Source of the DNA: Synechococcus sp. SynAce01
GTDB taxonomy: Bacteria; Cyanobacteriota; Cyanobacteriia; PCC-6307; Cyanobiaceae
Reading direction: 5' to 3'
NCBI RefSeq assembly: GCF_001885215.1
Contig: NZ_CP018091.1
Location: 2,542,001-2,606,000, forward strand
Length of the DNA stretch: 64,000 bases
Shown: one piece after another, positions 1 through 8,378 of the stretch
Layout of the letters: every line of letters starts with the position of its first letter
How positions within the stretch are numbered: the first letter of the stretch is position 1
Program-made: the position numbers and the translations under genes
Notes under the pieces: generated by a model
Told to the model about the DNA's origin: nothing
Seen by the model: the letters and a program-made list of their open reading frames with translations, nothing else
Database searches by the model: none

Positions 1-1243
1 AGCACTTGTCGGCCGTCAACAGGTTGTCAACCGCCGCACTCACCAGGGCGCCGTAGGGAATGCAGAAGGGGGTGCCGCTCCAGCGGCCGCCCCAGCGGCA
101 GCTCTTGGCGGCCAGGGTCCAGTCTTCGCCGGGATAGTGGTGATCGTTGGCGTAGTTGCCGACGGCAATCGATTGCACGGCCTGGGGTCCAATCGACGCG
201 CCATCAAAAGGAAGCGGCGCGATCGAGGCTCCCGGGCCGCTCGGCAGCAGATCCTGCTCTTTCACCGTGATCTGCCCCAACAGCCTCCTGCCCTCTCGCC
301 AGTAGGGCATCAGGGCGAGGGCAGAGCGGCCGGTTGTGGCCGGATCGCCTGCCTCAGGGAACACCGAGCCCAGCTGCATCCAACCGTCGGTGGCCTCCAC
401 GCAGGCGGCGGCAAAAGCGAGGCTATGGGCACGCATCTGGCCGTAGAGGTGGCTTTCAGCGACGGGATCGCCGCTGAAAGCTCCGCCGAGATCTCCGTGC
501 CAGTCGTTGCCATGCAGCGGCCAGTTCAACATCACCTGACCGCCAGGCAGGCGCCCGTAGGTGATGGTCCGCTCCAAGCCGAAGTGGCTGCTGGCCTGCT
601 CAAAGGGCGCCGCCAGCCGCCGCCCGTCCGGGCAGCCGCCCTCTCCCAGCTGGCCCATCACCACCCAGGTGGGGGATTGCAGCCGTTGGCGCTGGAAAAA
701 TGGCTCCGCCTCCAGTCGCGCGCGCAGCGGGGCACTGGGTTCATTCCATTCCTCGCGGGCTTCCCAGCCCAGCCGGAACGGCACGCCTGCTAGTGGCAGC
801 AGATCGCCCCGGTCGCTGCCATCGACCAGCACCTCGAAGGGGAGCCGCAGCAGCTGGCCGCCCCGCTCCACGGTCAGGGCTAGCAGGCGCGAGCCCAGGC
901 ACTCCACGTCCCGGAGGCGGCAGTTACTCCACCAGCGGGCGCGGGGTTCTGCTGCCAGCCAGCGCCGCAAGATGGTTTCTGCCGTGGCTGGCCGCCAGCC
1001 GAAGCAACTCACCCAGTTCTGATCGAGCCCTTCGGGTTCCTCTTGCTGCAACTGGCGCAGCAAGGCTCCCCACAGTCCCGTCTGCCAGGGCGAGAGCTCG
1101 TTGCCATCGGGAGCGCAGACCCCGGCAGCGCTCACCATTCCCCCCAACCAGGAGCCCGGGGTGAGCAAGAGTGTGGACGCTCCGCTGCGGGCCGCCTGCA
1201 GCGCCGCCGCCACACCACCGCTGCCGCCTCCCCACACCACCAC
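1..1243 (-). CDS. FAD-dependent oxidoreductase (3' end cut by window edge)
   Basis: The reading frame is open from about 1243 to the window start with no stop. The N-terminus carries the Rossmann dinucleotide motif VVWGGGSGGVAAALQAARSG, followed within about 30 residues by GSWLGGM. The last residues in the window (GNYANDHHYPG, SCRWGGRWSGTPF, ALVSAAVDNLL) match the C-terminal half of large FAD-dependent oxidoreductases (FAD_oxidored family), so only a short C-terminus is probably missing. The substrate cannot be told. No ATG lies in frame upstream; the start is one of three consecutive GTG codons at 1243-1235, and I chose the first. It is divergent from metG, with about 90 bp between the two starts. 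Confidence 0.8.
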   Translation of the reverse strand, partial: MVVWGGGSGGVAAALQAARSGASTLLLTPGSWLGGMVSAAGVCAPDGNELSPWQTGLWGALLRQLQQEEPEGLDQNWVSCFGWRPATAETILRRWLAAEPRARWWSNCRLRDVECLGSRLLALTVERGGQLLRLPFEVLVDGSDRGDLLPLAGVPFRLGWEAREEWNEPSAPLRARLEAEPFFQRQRLQSPTWVVMGQLGEGGCPDGRRLAAPFEQASSHFGLERTITYGRLPGGQVMLNWPLHGNDWHGDLGGAFSGDPVAESHLYGQMRAHSLAFAAACVEATDGWMQLGSVFPEAGDPATTGRSALALMPYWREGRRLLGQITVKEQDLLPSGPGASIAPLPFDGASIGPQAVQSIAVGNYANDHHYPGEDWTLAAKSCRWGGRWSGTPFCIPYGALVSAAVDNLLTADKC

Positions 1244-1332
1244 CTCAGCGCCGTCTTCGATCCTGTTGATAGCGACTCCCGGCGAACGGCCGGATTCTGA
1301 AGGAGCGGCAGCGATGGGTAAGATCCGGCTCC

Positions 1333-2883
1333 ATGACCTACACCCTCACCACCCCGCTTTATTACGTCAACGACAAGCCGCACCTTGGCAGTGCGTACAC
1401 CACCCTGGCCTGTGATGCCCAGGCCCGTTTCCAGCGTTTGAAGGGCGAGCCGGTGTTGTTCATCACCGGATGTGATGAACATGGCCTCAAAATTCAACGC
1501 ACGGCAGAAGCCAGCGGTGTCAGCCCCCAGGCCCACTGCGATCAGGTCAGCGAAACGTACGAGAAGCTCTGGCAACGCTGGACGATCAGCAACGATCGCT
1601 TCATCCGCACCACCGATCCTCGCCACAGGCAGATTGTCGAGCAGTTCTACCGACGGGTTGAGGCTTCAGGCGATGTGGTGGAAGGCCGCCAGCAGGGCTG
1701 GTACTGCGTGGCTTGCGAAGAGTTCAAGGATGATGCCCTCGGGGCTGAGGATCCGGAGTGCTCGATTCACCGCCGGCCGCTGGAGTGGCGCGATGAGCTC
1801 AACCTGTTTTTCCGCCTGTCGCGTTATCAGGCTCAGATCGAAGCTTTGGTGAGCCAGCCGGGCTTCATCGCACCAGCCAGCCGGCGCCGCGAGGTGGAGA
1901 ACTTCGTGGCCCAGGGGCTACGCGATTTCTCGATCTCCCGCCTGCACCTGCCCTGGGGGATCCCCGTTCCCGGCCATGCCGATCACACTTTCTATGTGTG
2001 GTTCGATGCCTTGCTGGGGTACATCACGGCCCTGCTTGAGCCAGGCGATCCCGCCGATCTGGATCTCGCCATCACCCGCGGTTGGCCAGCCCATGTCCAC
2101 GTGATCGGCAAGGACATCCTGCGCTTCCATGCCGTCTACTGGCCCGCCATGCTGCTCTCGGCGGGCCTGGAGCCGCCCCAGCAGGTGTTTGGCCATGGCT
2201 TCCTGACCCGGGAGGGCCAGAAGATGGGTAAATCATTGGGCAATGTGCTCGATCCAGCCGAGCTTCTGGAGCATTACGGCCGCGACGCGGTGCGCTGGTA
2301 TCTGCTGCGCGACATCACCTTTGGTGATGACGGGGACTTCCAGCAGCAACGCTTCCTCGATCTGGTCAACAACGACCTGGCCAATACGATCGGCAACCTG
2401 CTCAACCGCACCACCTCAATGGCCCGGCGCTGGTTTGATAACGCCGTGCCTCCCGTCTCGGCTGGATTCATGGCCGACCATCCCTTGGCGGCGGCGGCGG
2501 CTACGGCCCGGGAGCTGGTGCTTGCTGGCATGGAGCGCCTGGACTTCCGTCAGGCCGCTGAAGCCGCGTTGCAACTGGCGATCGCCGCTAACGGCTACCT
2601 CAACGAACAGGCGCCCTGGAGCCGGATCAAACAGGGGGACGGTCGCCTGCAGGTGGCCGATGATCTCTATGTCGTTCTGGAGGCCAGCCGGCATGTGGCC
2701 CTGCTCCTGGCGCCCCTGCTGCCCGATCTCTGCGAAAGGATGTTGAAGCAACTCGGTCAGCCTCCACTGTCCAGTGGCGCTGCCGGCACTTGGTTGGAGC
2801 AACTGCGCTGGGGCGTTCTCGAAGAGGGTCTCCCCTTGCCCCAGCCTGAGCCGGTCATGGCCCGGCTTGAGCCGGGGGAATGA
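1333..2883 (+). CDS. metG: Methionyl-tRNA synthetase
   Basis: Class I aminoacyl-tRNA synthetase that charges tRNA-Met in the cytoplasm. The Rossmann catalytic domain has the HIGH-type signature HLGS at about residues 17-20 and a KMSKS-type loop, KMGKS, at about 297-301. A knuckle with paired cysteines (YCVACEEF, then CSIH) lies at about residues 127-150. The C-terminal part is the helical anticodon-binding domain. At 516 residues it is the short form without the C-terminal dimerisation (EMAP-like) domain, which is usual for cyanobacteria. The ATG at 1333 begins MTYTLTTPLYYVN, the canonical N-terminus. Its stop overlaps the lptC start in an ATGA junction, so the two are probably co-transcribed. 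Confidence 0.97.
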   Translation: MTYTLTTPLYYVNDKPHLGSAYTTLACDAQARFQRLKGEPVLFITGCDEHGLKIQRTAEASGVSPQAHCDQVSETYEKLWQRWTISNDRFIRTTDPRHRQIVEQFYRRVEASGDVVEGRQQGWYCVACEEFKDDALGAEDPECSIHRRPLEWRDELNLFFRLSRYQAQIEALVSQPGFIAPASRRREVENFVAQGLRDFSISRLHLPWGIPVPGHADHTFYVWFDALLGYITALLEPGDPADLDLAITRGWPAHVHVIGKDILRFHAVYWPAMLLSAGLEPPQQVFGHGFLTREGQKMGKSLGNVLDPAELLEHYGRDAVRWYLLRDITFGDDGDFQQQRFLDLVNNDLANTIGNLLNRTTSMARRWFDNAVPPVSAGFMADHPLAAAAATARELVLAGMERLDFRQAAEAALQLAIAANGYLNEQAPWSRIKQGDGRLQVADDLYVVLEASRHVALLLAPLLPDLCERMLKQLGQPPLSSGAAGTWLEQLRWGVLEEGLPLPQPEPVMARLEPGE

Positions 2884-4046
2884 GGATGGGCCGTCTGGCA
2901 TCCCTGCTGCTGATCGCCCTGATGGGCGGCTACGCCCTCTCCGGATGCACCCGGACGCCAGAAAAGAAGACAGAAACGCAGCAGTTCGTCTTTCAGTCGC
3001 TCAACCTGCGCCAATCCGATGACAAAGGCCGCCCTGCCTGGTCGCTGATCAGCCCTGAAGCCAGCTATGACCTCGAGCGGAAAATTGCCCAGGTCAAACA
3101 GCCCCGGGGCGTGATCTATGCCAAAGGCAAGCCGCAATACAACATTTCCGCCACCAGCGGCACGGTGATCAACGACGGCGAAGTGATCCAGCTGGAGGGG
3201 AAGGTAAAGATTCAGGCGGTCGGACCCAAGCCCTCGGTGATTTCAGGGGATCGGCTGCGCTGGATCCCCAGCCGGCAGAGGATCTCCATCGATCGCCGTC
3301 CGATGTTGGTTGATCGTTCCTCCCGCCTCACGGCTGATACGGCCCTGTTCTTGCTGGACCAGGACAAACTGGAGCTGCGGGGCCGCACCCGGCTGGTCAA
3401 CTCCACCATCGACCTGCAGGTGGCCCAGGCCGACTGGTTCGCGGCCAGTGGCGTCCTCAAGGCCCCCGGCCCGGTCAAAGGGATCCGGCGACTCAAGAAC
3501 AAGCAGGAGCAGACCCTCACAGCGTCCGCCCTGGAAGGCAACACCCGCACCGAAGTGATCGATGCCTTAGCTCCAGTGCGCTTTGTGGATCCTTCCCAGG
3601 ACGCCGTGTTCAATGGCCAGCGCACCCGCTGGGACAGCGCACGCCAGCGGCTCAGCACGGCCTTGCCCTTCGTTGCCCAGATTGGAAACCAGGAGGTGCG
3701 GGGCCAGTCTCTGGAACTGCAACTCGATGAGAAGTGGGCCTTGATTCCGGCCGGCTGCGACCTGCGCCAACCGGGCGAAGGCCTGACGGCTAACGATTGT
3801 CTCTACAACTGGGCTGACCAGTCGGTGCGGGCCCGGGGAAACGTGGTGTTTCGTCGCGAAGCCAACCAACAGGTCACCCGCAGTGAGGTGCTCAACGGCA
3901 AGGTGGATGGGAAGGGTCTCGCCGTGTTCACGACACCGGGGGGTCGGGTGAAATCCCAGCTTCAGGTTCCGCCGGCAAAAGAGTCTCCGACAGGGGAATC
4001 GGCGGGCAGCCGCTCTCCCCGCTCCAGGCCTCCAGTGACGTTCTGA
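2880..4046 (+). CDS. lptC: LptC-like lipopolysaccharide export protein (lipoprotein)
   Basis: The N-terminus has a short hydrophobic stretch ending in the lipobox-like LSGC at about residues 20-23, so it is probably a lipoprotein or membrane-anchored periplasmic protein. The following region (FQSLNLRQSDDKGRPAW, GVIYAKGKP, ISATSGTVINDGEVIQLEG) resembles the LptC/OstA beta-jellyroll that passes lipopolysaccharide from LptB2FG to the periplasmic bridge. At 388 residues it is about twice the length of enterobacterial LptC, as in other cyanobacterial members. It starts inside the metG stop (ATGA). The last 119 bp overlap the oppositely oriented gene that ends at 3928. The C-terminal tail (residues about 360-388) is Pro/Ser/Arg-rich and low in complexity. 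Confidence 0.85.
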   Translation: MRMGRLASLLLIALMGGYALSGCTRTPEKKTETQQFVFQSLNLRQSDDKGRPAWSLISPEASYDLERKIAQVKQPRGVIYAKGKPQYNISATSGTVINDGEVIQLEGKVKIQAVGPKPSVISGDRLRWIPSRQRISIDRRPMLVDRSSRLTADTALFLLDQDKLELRGRTRLVNSTIDLQVAQADWFAASGVLKAPGPVKGIRRLKNKQEQTLTASALEGNTRTEVIDALAPVRFVDPSQDAVFNGQRTRWDSARQRLSTALPFVAQIGNQEVRGQSLELQLDEKWALIPAGCDLRQPGEGLTANDCLYNWADQSVRARGNVVFRREANQQVTRSEVLNGKVDGKGLAVFTTPGGRVKSQLQVPPAKESPTGESAGSRSPRSRPPVTF

Positions 4047-4650
4047 TCTTCTCCGTCCAGCCCTCAAGCCAGGTTTCATCGGCCTTGCTGAAGCAGCGTG
4101 GTGACCAGCCACCGAGCACCAGCCAGCCGCCGCCGCCGATCGGCTGGATCAGAACGGCAGGGGTGCCGGCCGGTAGGCCAGTGAACTCCTGCCGGCCCGG
4201 GTAGAGCGCCAGGTTCACCAGGGAGATCGCCTTTCCGGTTTGGCGGGACCTCTCGCTGATGGCACCGGGCCGCCAGCGCTCCGTTGCAAGCACCCCCCGC
4301 CGCAGGATCGCCACTCCTTGCCAATGGATCAGCACACTGGCCGCTGGAGTGGCCGTGAGCAGCAGCCGGCTCCCCCAGCTCAGCTCGGCAGCCAGCGCTT
4401 CTGGCAGGCCATTGATCAACTCCAGGCCCTCCCGTCCCTCCAGGGACACCCGTTCCGGTGCTTTCGGGTTGGCCCGGGTCCAGAGCAGGGCCACCAGCAT
4501 CAACCCCACGGCCATCAGGCTGGCGAGCACGGCAGAACGCTGCAGGGCAGGGCTGAGTTCAGGCGCGCTGGCCTGGTTGATCAGGCAAAGCAGCAGGCCC
4601 AGCAGACCGGCTGCCAGGCAGGCGCGGGCGGGGGCCGGAAGGCCGTTCAC
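3928..4650 (-). CDS. Cofactor assembly of complex C subunit B (CCB family)
   Basis: The protein has two N-terminal membrane segments (CLAAGLLGLLLCLIN and SAVLASLMAVGLMLVALLW) and a soluble domain with GLPEALAAELSWGSRLLLTATPA and GVAILRRGVLA. This is the pattern of the cyanobacterial/plastid CCB2/CCB4 family, which helps attach haem ci covalently to cytochrome b6. The open frame reaches up to 4770, but the added N-terminus is Ala/Ser-rich and lies before the first membrane segment, so I prefer the GTG at 4650 (alternatives: ATG 4740 or ATG 4770). It converges on lptC with a 119-bp tail-to-tail overlap. Confidence 0.75.
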   Translation of the reverse strand: MNGLPAPARACLAAGLLGLLLCLINQASAPELSPALQRSAVLASLMAVGLMLVALLWTRANPKAPERVSLEGREGLELINGLPEALAAELSWGSRLLLTATPAASVLIHWQGVAILRRGVLATERWRPGAISERSRQTGKAISLVNLALYPGRQEFTGLPAGTPAVLIQPIGGGGWLVLGGWSPRCFSKADETWLEGWTEKIRTSLEAWSGESGCPPIPLSETLLPAEPEAGISPDPPVS

Positions 4651-4781
4651 GGACGTGGCTGCATGGTGTGACGGGCGAGCTGAGGGCGACGCGGTTCGTG
4701 CAAACGCTGACACATGAGCACCCAGGGGGGCCTGAGCCATGACAGGTTTTACAGCGATGCCCTTTTGCACCCAATCTCGCC

Positions 4782-5189
4782 ATGAATGCCAGCAAGGGAT
4801 TCGCCGCGATCGCCTTGGCGGCGGTGGCCTGTGACGGAGCCATGGGCCTGGAGGAGGCCAAATCGCTGCGCAGCCAGCTCGATCACCGAACCCCCTTCGC
4901 CAGCCTGCCGGAGCAGACCATCGCGACGATGTTCGATGATTTGCTGCAGATTCTGCGCAATGACGGCATAGAGGCTCTCGTCTCTGCCGCCATTCCTGCC
5001 CTCAACCAGGAGCAGCGCGAAACGGCCCTGGCTGTGGCGGCCCAACTGGTTCATAGCGATCGGGTGGTCGAACCCGATGAACAGGTCTTTCTCGACCGGC
5101 TCTCGCTGCAGCTGGAGCTGCCGGAGTCGAGAGCGCAGCAAATCCTTGAGGTGATTCAGATCCTCCACCGCGACAGCCTGGCCGAGTGA
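4782..5189 (+). CDS. TerB-family small helical protein
   Basis: This 135-residue, mostly helical, soluble protein has repeated acidic helix-turn elements (ACDGAMGLEEAKSLRSQL, HSDRVVEPDEQVFLDRL) typical of the TerB-like (tellurite-resistance/DjlA-like) fold. That fold has conserved acidic residues thought to bind metal. Residues 8-20 are Ala/Val-rich but too short and broken for a clear signal peptide. It has its own ATG just after the divergent CCB gene and is followed 40 bp later by psb32. No tellurite function is implied. Beside psb32, pxcA and a b6f assembly factor, a role connected with thylakoids is possible but is only inference. Confidence 0.75.
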   Translation: MNASKGFAAIALAAVACDGAMGLEEAKSLRSQLDHRTPFASLPEQTIATMFDDLLQILRNDGIEALVSAAIPALNQEQRETALAVAAQLVHSDRVVEPDEQVFLDRLSLQLELPESRAQQILEVIQILHRDSLAE

Positions 5190-5229
5190 AGGCAGACTGA
5201 AGTCAAGCCCGCCCTGCCAATCGTCATCC

Positions 5230-5910
5230 GTGCGCTTGCCGCCGCTCCTGCCCCGACTCCTGGCGGCCTTGGCCGTTCTGGTGTTCCTGTTCCTTCCCCT
5301 GCAGCCCTTGCTGGCAGCCGGAGTGGACGACTACCCCGCCGAGGCTCCCCAGCAGAGGTTGATCGATCCGGCCAGTCTGTTCAGTCGCTCCACCGCCAAG
5401 GAGTTGGAACATCGCCTCGAAGATTTCGAAGCGGGCCATGTCCAGGCCCATCTGATCACAGTCGATCGCCTCGATTACGGACTTGAACTCGAGAGCCTGG
5501 GCGCCCAGATGGAGGAGCGCTGGAGCCAGGCCAACCCCGGCCGGGATTCCAACCTGTTGCTGCTGATCGACGCCCAGACCAACACAGCCTCTGTGGTGGC
5601 TTCGCCCGATCTGTTGATGCAGTTGCCCCAAGACCTGTTGATCAGCACGGCGGACACGACCATGGGCATTCCTATGCGGATGGGATCGCGCTACCGCCAG
5701 GCCTCACTCGATGCGCTCAACCGCCTGGAAGTGGTGCTCAACGGCGCCGATGATCCCGGTCCTCCCGAGCAGCAGGTGCAGGTCGAGATCGTCACCAACA
5801 TCCCAACCCAAGCTGAAACCGCTGCGGGAAGTGGCTTTACCTGGGTGGTCGTGCTGTTGGTGGTCGGCACGATTGTGCCGATGCTCACTTGGTGGGTCTT
5901 CTCACGCTGA
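5230..5910 (+). CDS. psb32: TPM-domain protein, Psb32-like photosystem II repair factor
   Basis: The protein has a cleavable-looking signal peptide (LLPRLLAALAVLVFLFLP...LLAAG, residues about 7-32), a TPM domain (LIDPASLFSRSTAKELEHRL, AHLITVDRLDYG, NLLLLIDAQTNTASVVAS), and a C-terminal membrane helix (TWVVVLLVVGTIVPMLTWWVF) with a short tail. That is the architecture of Psb32/TLP18.3, a thylakoid protein that protects photosystem II and speeds D1 repair. The start is the GTG at 5230, because no ATG precedes the signal peptide. It is followed 7 bp later by pxcA and is probably co-transcribed with it. Confidence 0.82.
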   Translation: MRLPPLLPRLLAALAVLVFLFLPLQPLLAAGVDDYPAEAPQQRLIDPASLFSRSTAKELEHRLEDFEAGHVQAHLITVDRLDYGLELESLGAQMEERWSQANPGRDSNLLLLIDAQTNTASVVASPDLLMQLPQDLLISTADTTMGIPMRMGSRYRQASLDALNRLEVVLNGADDPGPPEQQVQVEIVTNIPTQAETAAGSGFTWVVVLLVVGTIVPMLTWWVFSR

Positions 5911-5916
5911 TCTGCC

Positions 5917-7059
5917 ATGACCCTGCGTGATTGGATCGGGACCTTCGGCAGGGCTCGCTCGGTTGATCTCAGCAATGAGCTTGAACGGGCCTATGAAGCG
6001 GCGCTGCTGATCCAGAGCCTGGAACTTGAGTACTACAACGATCGTCCGGTACGCCCCGAACTTGCCCTGAGCCTGCCTCGCACGGTGCAGGCTCAGATGC
6101 TGCGCCGCTTTCGCACGGCCCTGCAGATCTGCAGCGATTTTCTCGATGGGCCGGCACCCCGCCGCCAAGAGCTCGACAGCCAGGAGCTGCGCCAGCTGCA
6201 GCTGATCGAATCGGTGGAGGGGCGCTACAGCAACCGCACCCCGGTGGCGGTCATGAGCCGCTCACCGGAACTCCTGCCCCGCAGCCTGATCGGCGTGGTG
6301 GAGCGGGTCCGCCGCCAGCTGGATCCCGAGGCCGAGGCCAATGTGGTCGCCGGCTTTCGTCGTCGCCGCGATTCCACCTTGGTTTCGCTGCGCATCCTCC
6401 TGCTGTTGGTGCTCGTGCCCCTGTTGTTCCAGCAGGTCAGCCGAACGTTCGTGATTTCGCCGGTGGTCGATCGTCTGGCCCCTGACGTTCCATTCCTGAG
6501 CTACACCAAGCCCCAACTGGAGGAGGCGGCGGTTGAGAAGTTACGCATCTACAAAGCGGAGATCGAGTTCGATGCCCTGCTCAAGGGCGACGATCTGCCC
6601 AGCCCGGAACTGCTGCACAAGGCCCTCTCCTCGCGAGCCGCAGAGCTGAAGCAGGAGGCCGATGGTCAGAGCACCCGGGCGATCAAGAACGTGCTCTCCG
6701 ATGGGGTGGGACTGCTGGGCTTCGTGCTGGTCTGCTTCCTTGGCAGGGAGGAACTGCGGGTGCTGCGGGGCTTCCTTGATGAGCAGATCTATGGCCTCAG
6801 CGACAGCGCCAAAGCCTTTGCCATCATTCTGTTCACCGATATTTTTGTGGGTTTTCACAGCCCGGAGGGTTGGACGGTGCTGCTCGATGGGGTTTCGAAC
6901 CACCTCGGTTTGCCCCAGCGGGAGAATTTTGTGCTCCTGTTCATCGCCACCTTCCCGGTGATCCTGGCCACGATCTTCAAGTATTGGATCTTCCGTTATC
7001 TCAACCGGGTGTCGCCCTCTTCGGTGGCCACCCTGCGCAACATGAACGGCGGTGGTTGA
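5917..7059 (+). CDS. pxcA: Proton extrusion protein PxcA (CemA family)
   Basis: A 380-residue membrane protein of the CemA/PxcA family, which mediates light-induced proton extrusion at the cytoplasmic membrane and affects CO2 uptake. The N-terminal ~150 residues are soluble and helical (RAYEAALLIQSLELEYYNDRP). Membrane segments follow at about residues 155-170 (LRILLLLVLVPLLFQQV) and in the C-terminal third (GLLGFVLVCFLG; AFAIILFTDIFVGFHSPEGW; NFVLLFIATFPVILATIFKYW). The FHSPEGW and KYWIFRYLNR stretches are family hallmarks. The ATG at 5917 follows psb32 closely. The last 8 bases overlap the cobU start, so psb32-pxcA-cobU-trmL looks like one transcription unit. Confidence 0.92.
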   Translation: MTLRDWIGTFGRARSVDLSNELERAYEAALLIQSLELEYYNDRPVRPELALSLPRTVQAQMLRRFRTALQICSDFLDGPAPRRQELDSQELRQLQLIESVEGRYSNRTPVAVMSRSPELLPRSLIGVVERVRRQLDPEAEANVVAGFRRRRDSTLVSLRILLLLVLVPLLFQQVSRTFVISPVVDRLAPDVPFLSYTKPQLEEAAVEKLRIYKAEIEFDALLKGDDLPSPELLHKALSSRAAELKQEADGQSTRAIKNVLSDGVGLLGFVLVCFLGREELRVLRGFLDEQIYGLSDSAKAFAIILFTDIFVGFHSPEGWTVLLDGVSNHLGLPQRENFVLLFIATFPVILATIFKYWIFRYLNRVSPSSVATLRNMNGGG

Positions 7060-7654
7060 GGGGGCTATCCAGCCGTCCCAGCCGTCCCGCCTGACGCTGG
7101 TGACAGGGCCAAGCCGCAGTGGCAAGAGCCGCTGGGCCGAGCATCTCGCCACCACCAGCGGTCTGCCCGTTCTGTACTTGGCCACAGGACCCCTCTATCC
7201 CGGGGATCTGGCCTGGCAGCAGCGCCTGGCCCTTCACCGCCAGCAGCGTCCAGCCAGCTGGCCCACCTGGGAGGTGGAGGGGGCCCTGGCTGAGGCGCTT
7301 GATCGGGTTCCTCCCGGCTGTTGTGTCTTGATCGATTCCCTGGGCACCTGGCTGAGTCATCACTTGGAGCTGGAGTCCGCGGACTGGCAGCGCCAGCAGA
7401 ACGGCTTGTTGGCGGCCCTGGAGCGTTGCTGCAGCCCGCAGCTGGTCGTGTGTGAGGAGACCGGCTGGGGCGTGGTGCCCGCCACGGCGATCGGTGGCCG
7501 CTTCCGGGACCGCCTCGGGCGGCTTGGACAGCTTCTCCAGGCCCGTAGCGGCGCCAGTTGGCTTGTGGTCCACGGCAGGGCCCTCGACTTGCTGGCGCTC
7601 AGCCAGCCTGTTCCCCCTGAAGCCACGCCCACAGCTGGTGGGGCCACGCCCTGA
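7052..7654 (+). CDS. cobU: Adenosylcobinamide kinase / adenosylcobinamide-phosphate guanylyltransferase
   Basis: A 200-residue protein of the CobU family, which phosphorylates and guanylylates (adenosyl)cobinamide in nucleotide-loop assembly of cobamides. The Walker A motif GPSRSGKS lies at about residues 19-26. The CobU signatures LYLATG, HRQQRPASWPTWE, LIDSLGTWLS and CEETGWGVVP follow in order. It starts at GTG 7052 inside the end of pxcA and is followed 5 bp later by trmL. The lower-ligand base cannot be told from this gene; picocyanobacteria are known to make pseudocobalamin. Confidence 0.93.
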   Translation: MVEGAIQPSQPSRLTLVTGPSRSGKSRWAEHLATTSGLPVLYLATGPLYPGDLAWQQRLALHRQQRPASWPTWEVEGALAEALDRVPPGCCVLIDSLGTWLSHHLELESADWQRQQNGLLAALERCCSPQLVVCEETGWGVVPATAIGGRFRDRLGRLGQLLQARSGASWLVVHGRALDLLALSQPVPPEATPTAGGATP

Positions 7655-7659
7655 CTCCC

Positions 7660-8163
7660 ATGCCCCGTCTGGTTCTTTTTCAGCCCCAGATCCCTCCCAA
7701 CACCGGCAACGTGGCGCGTACCTGCGCCGCTACCAACACCGAGCTGCACCTGATCTGTCCCCTGGGCTTCGCTATCGACGACCGTCAGCTCAAACGCGCC
7801 GGGCTCGACTACTGGCCTTGGGTGTCGCTGCATGTCCACGCCGACCTTGCCGCCTTCGAGCTGGAGCGCTCCAGACGGGGTGGGCGACTGGTGGCCCTGA
7901 CCAGCCAGGTGGAACGCTCCTACAGCGCCTTTCGCTTCGAGGCCAGCGATTGGCTGCTGCTGGGCAGAGAAACCGATGGACTGCCTCCGGACCTGTTGAA
8001 GCTGGCCGACGTGCGGCTCACTATCCCGATGACCGGATCGGTGCGCTCGGGCGGAGGGGTTCGCAGCCTGAATCTCTCGGTCGCAGCGGCCGTTGCCCTG
8101 TTCGAGGCCCTGCGCCAGCTGGAGACCAATCCGTCCGCTGCCGAGCCCTGCGTGAAGTCATGA
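7660..8163 (+). CDS. trmL: tRNA (cytidine/uridine-2'-O-)-methyltransferase TrmL-like
   Basis: A 167-residue SPOUT-class methyltransferase. All three knot motifs are visible: PQIPPNTGNVARTCAATN near the N-terminus, LLLGRETDGLPPDLL, and the C-terminal IPMTGSVRSGGGVRSLNLSVAAA. The expected target is the wobble nucleotide 34 of tRNA-Leu isoacceptors, with S-adenosylmethionine as donor. The length is normal for TrmL (about 155-165). The C-terminal part VRSGGGVRSLN is close to the usual VRSLNLSVA knot, with a small Gly-rich insertion. It is the last gene of the psb32-pxcA-cobU run. Confidence 0.92.
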   Translation: MPRLVLFQPQIPPNTGNVARTCAATNTELHLICPLGFAIDDRQLKRAGLDYWPWVSLHVHADLAAFELERSRRGGRLVALTSQVERSYSAFRFEASDWLLLGRETDGLPPDLLKLADVRLTIPMTGSVRSGGGVRSLNLSVAAAVALFEALRQLETNPSAAEPCVKS

Positions 8164-8378
8164 CAAAACCAGTCTGCGAACCAAGCAACGAAGAGCAGTG
8201 AGCGCAAGGGATTGGGGCCTGCATCGGCCCTGCTCAGTTCTGATTCGGGTTCAAGGGTGGGGTCGTCTGGCCGCGCTTGAAGTCTTGATGGCTTGTTTCG
8301 AGAGTGCCCAGCCGCTACTCTCAGCGCGGCGCGGGGATAGTGGCTTCTCCACCGTGCCTTGTCCCTTGTGGAAACTGC
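8164..8378. other. Intergenic region, no gene seen
   Basis: This 215-bp gap between trmL and the M23 peptidase contains no convincing coding frame and no strong hairpin. It presumably holds the promoter of the peptidase gene, but I cannot assign the boxes with confidence. Confidence 0.5.
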
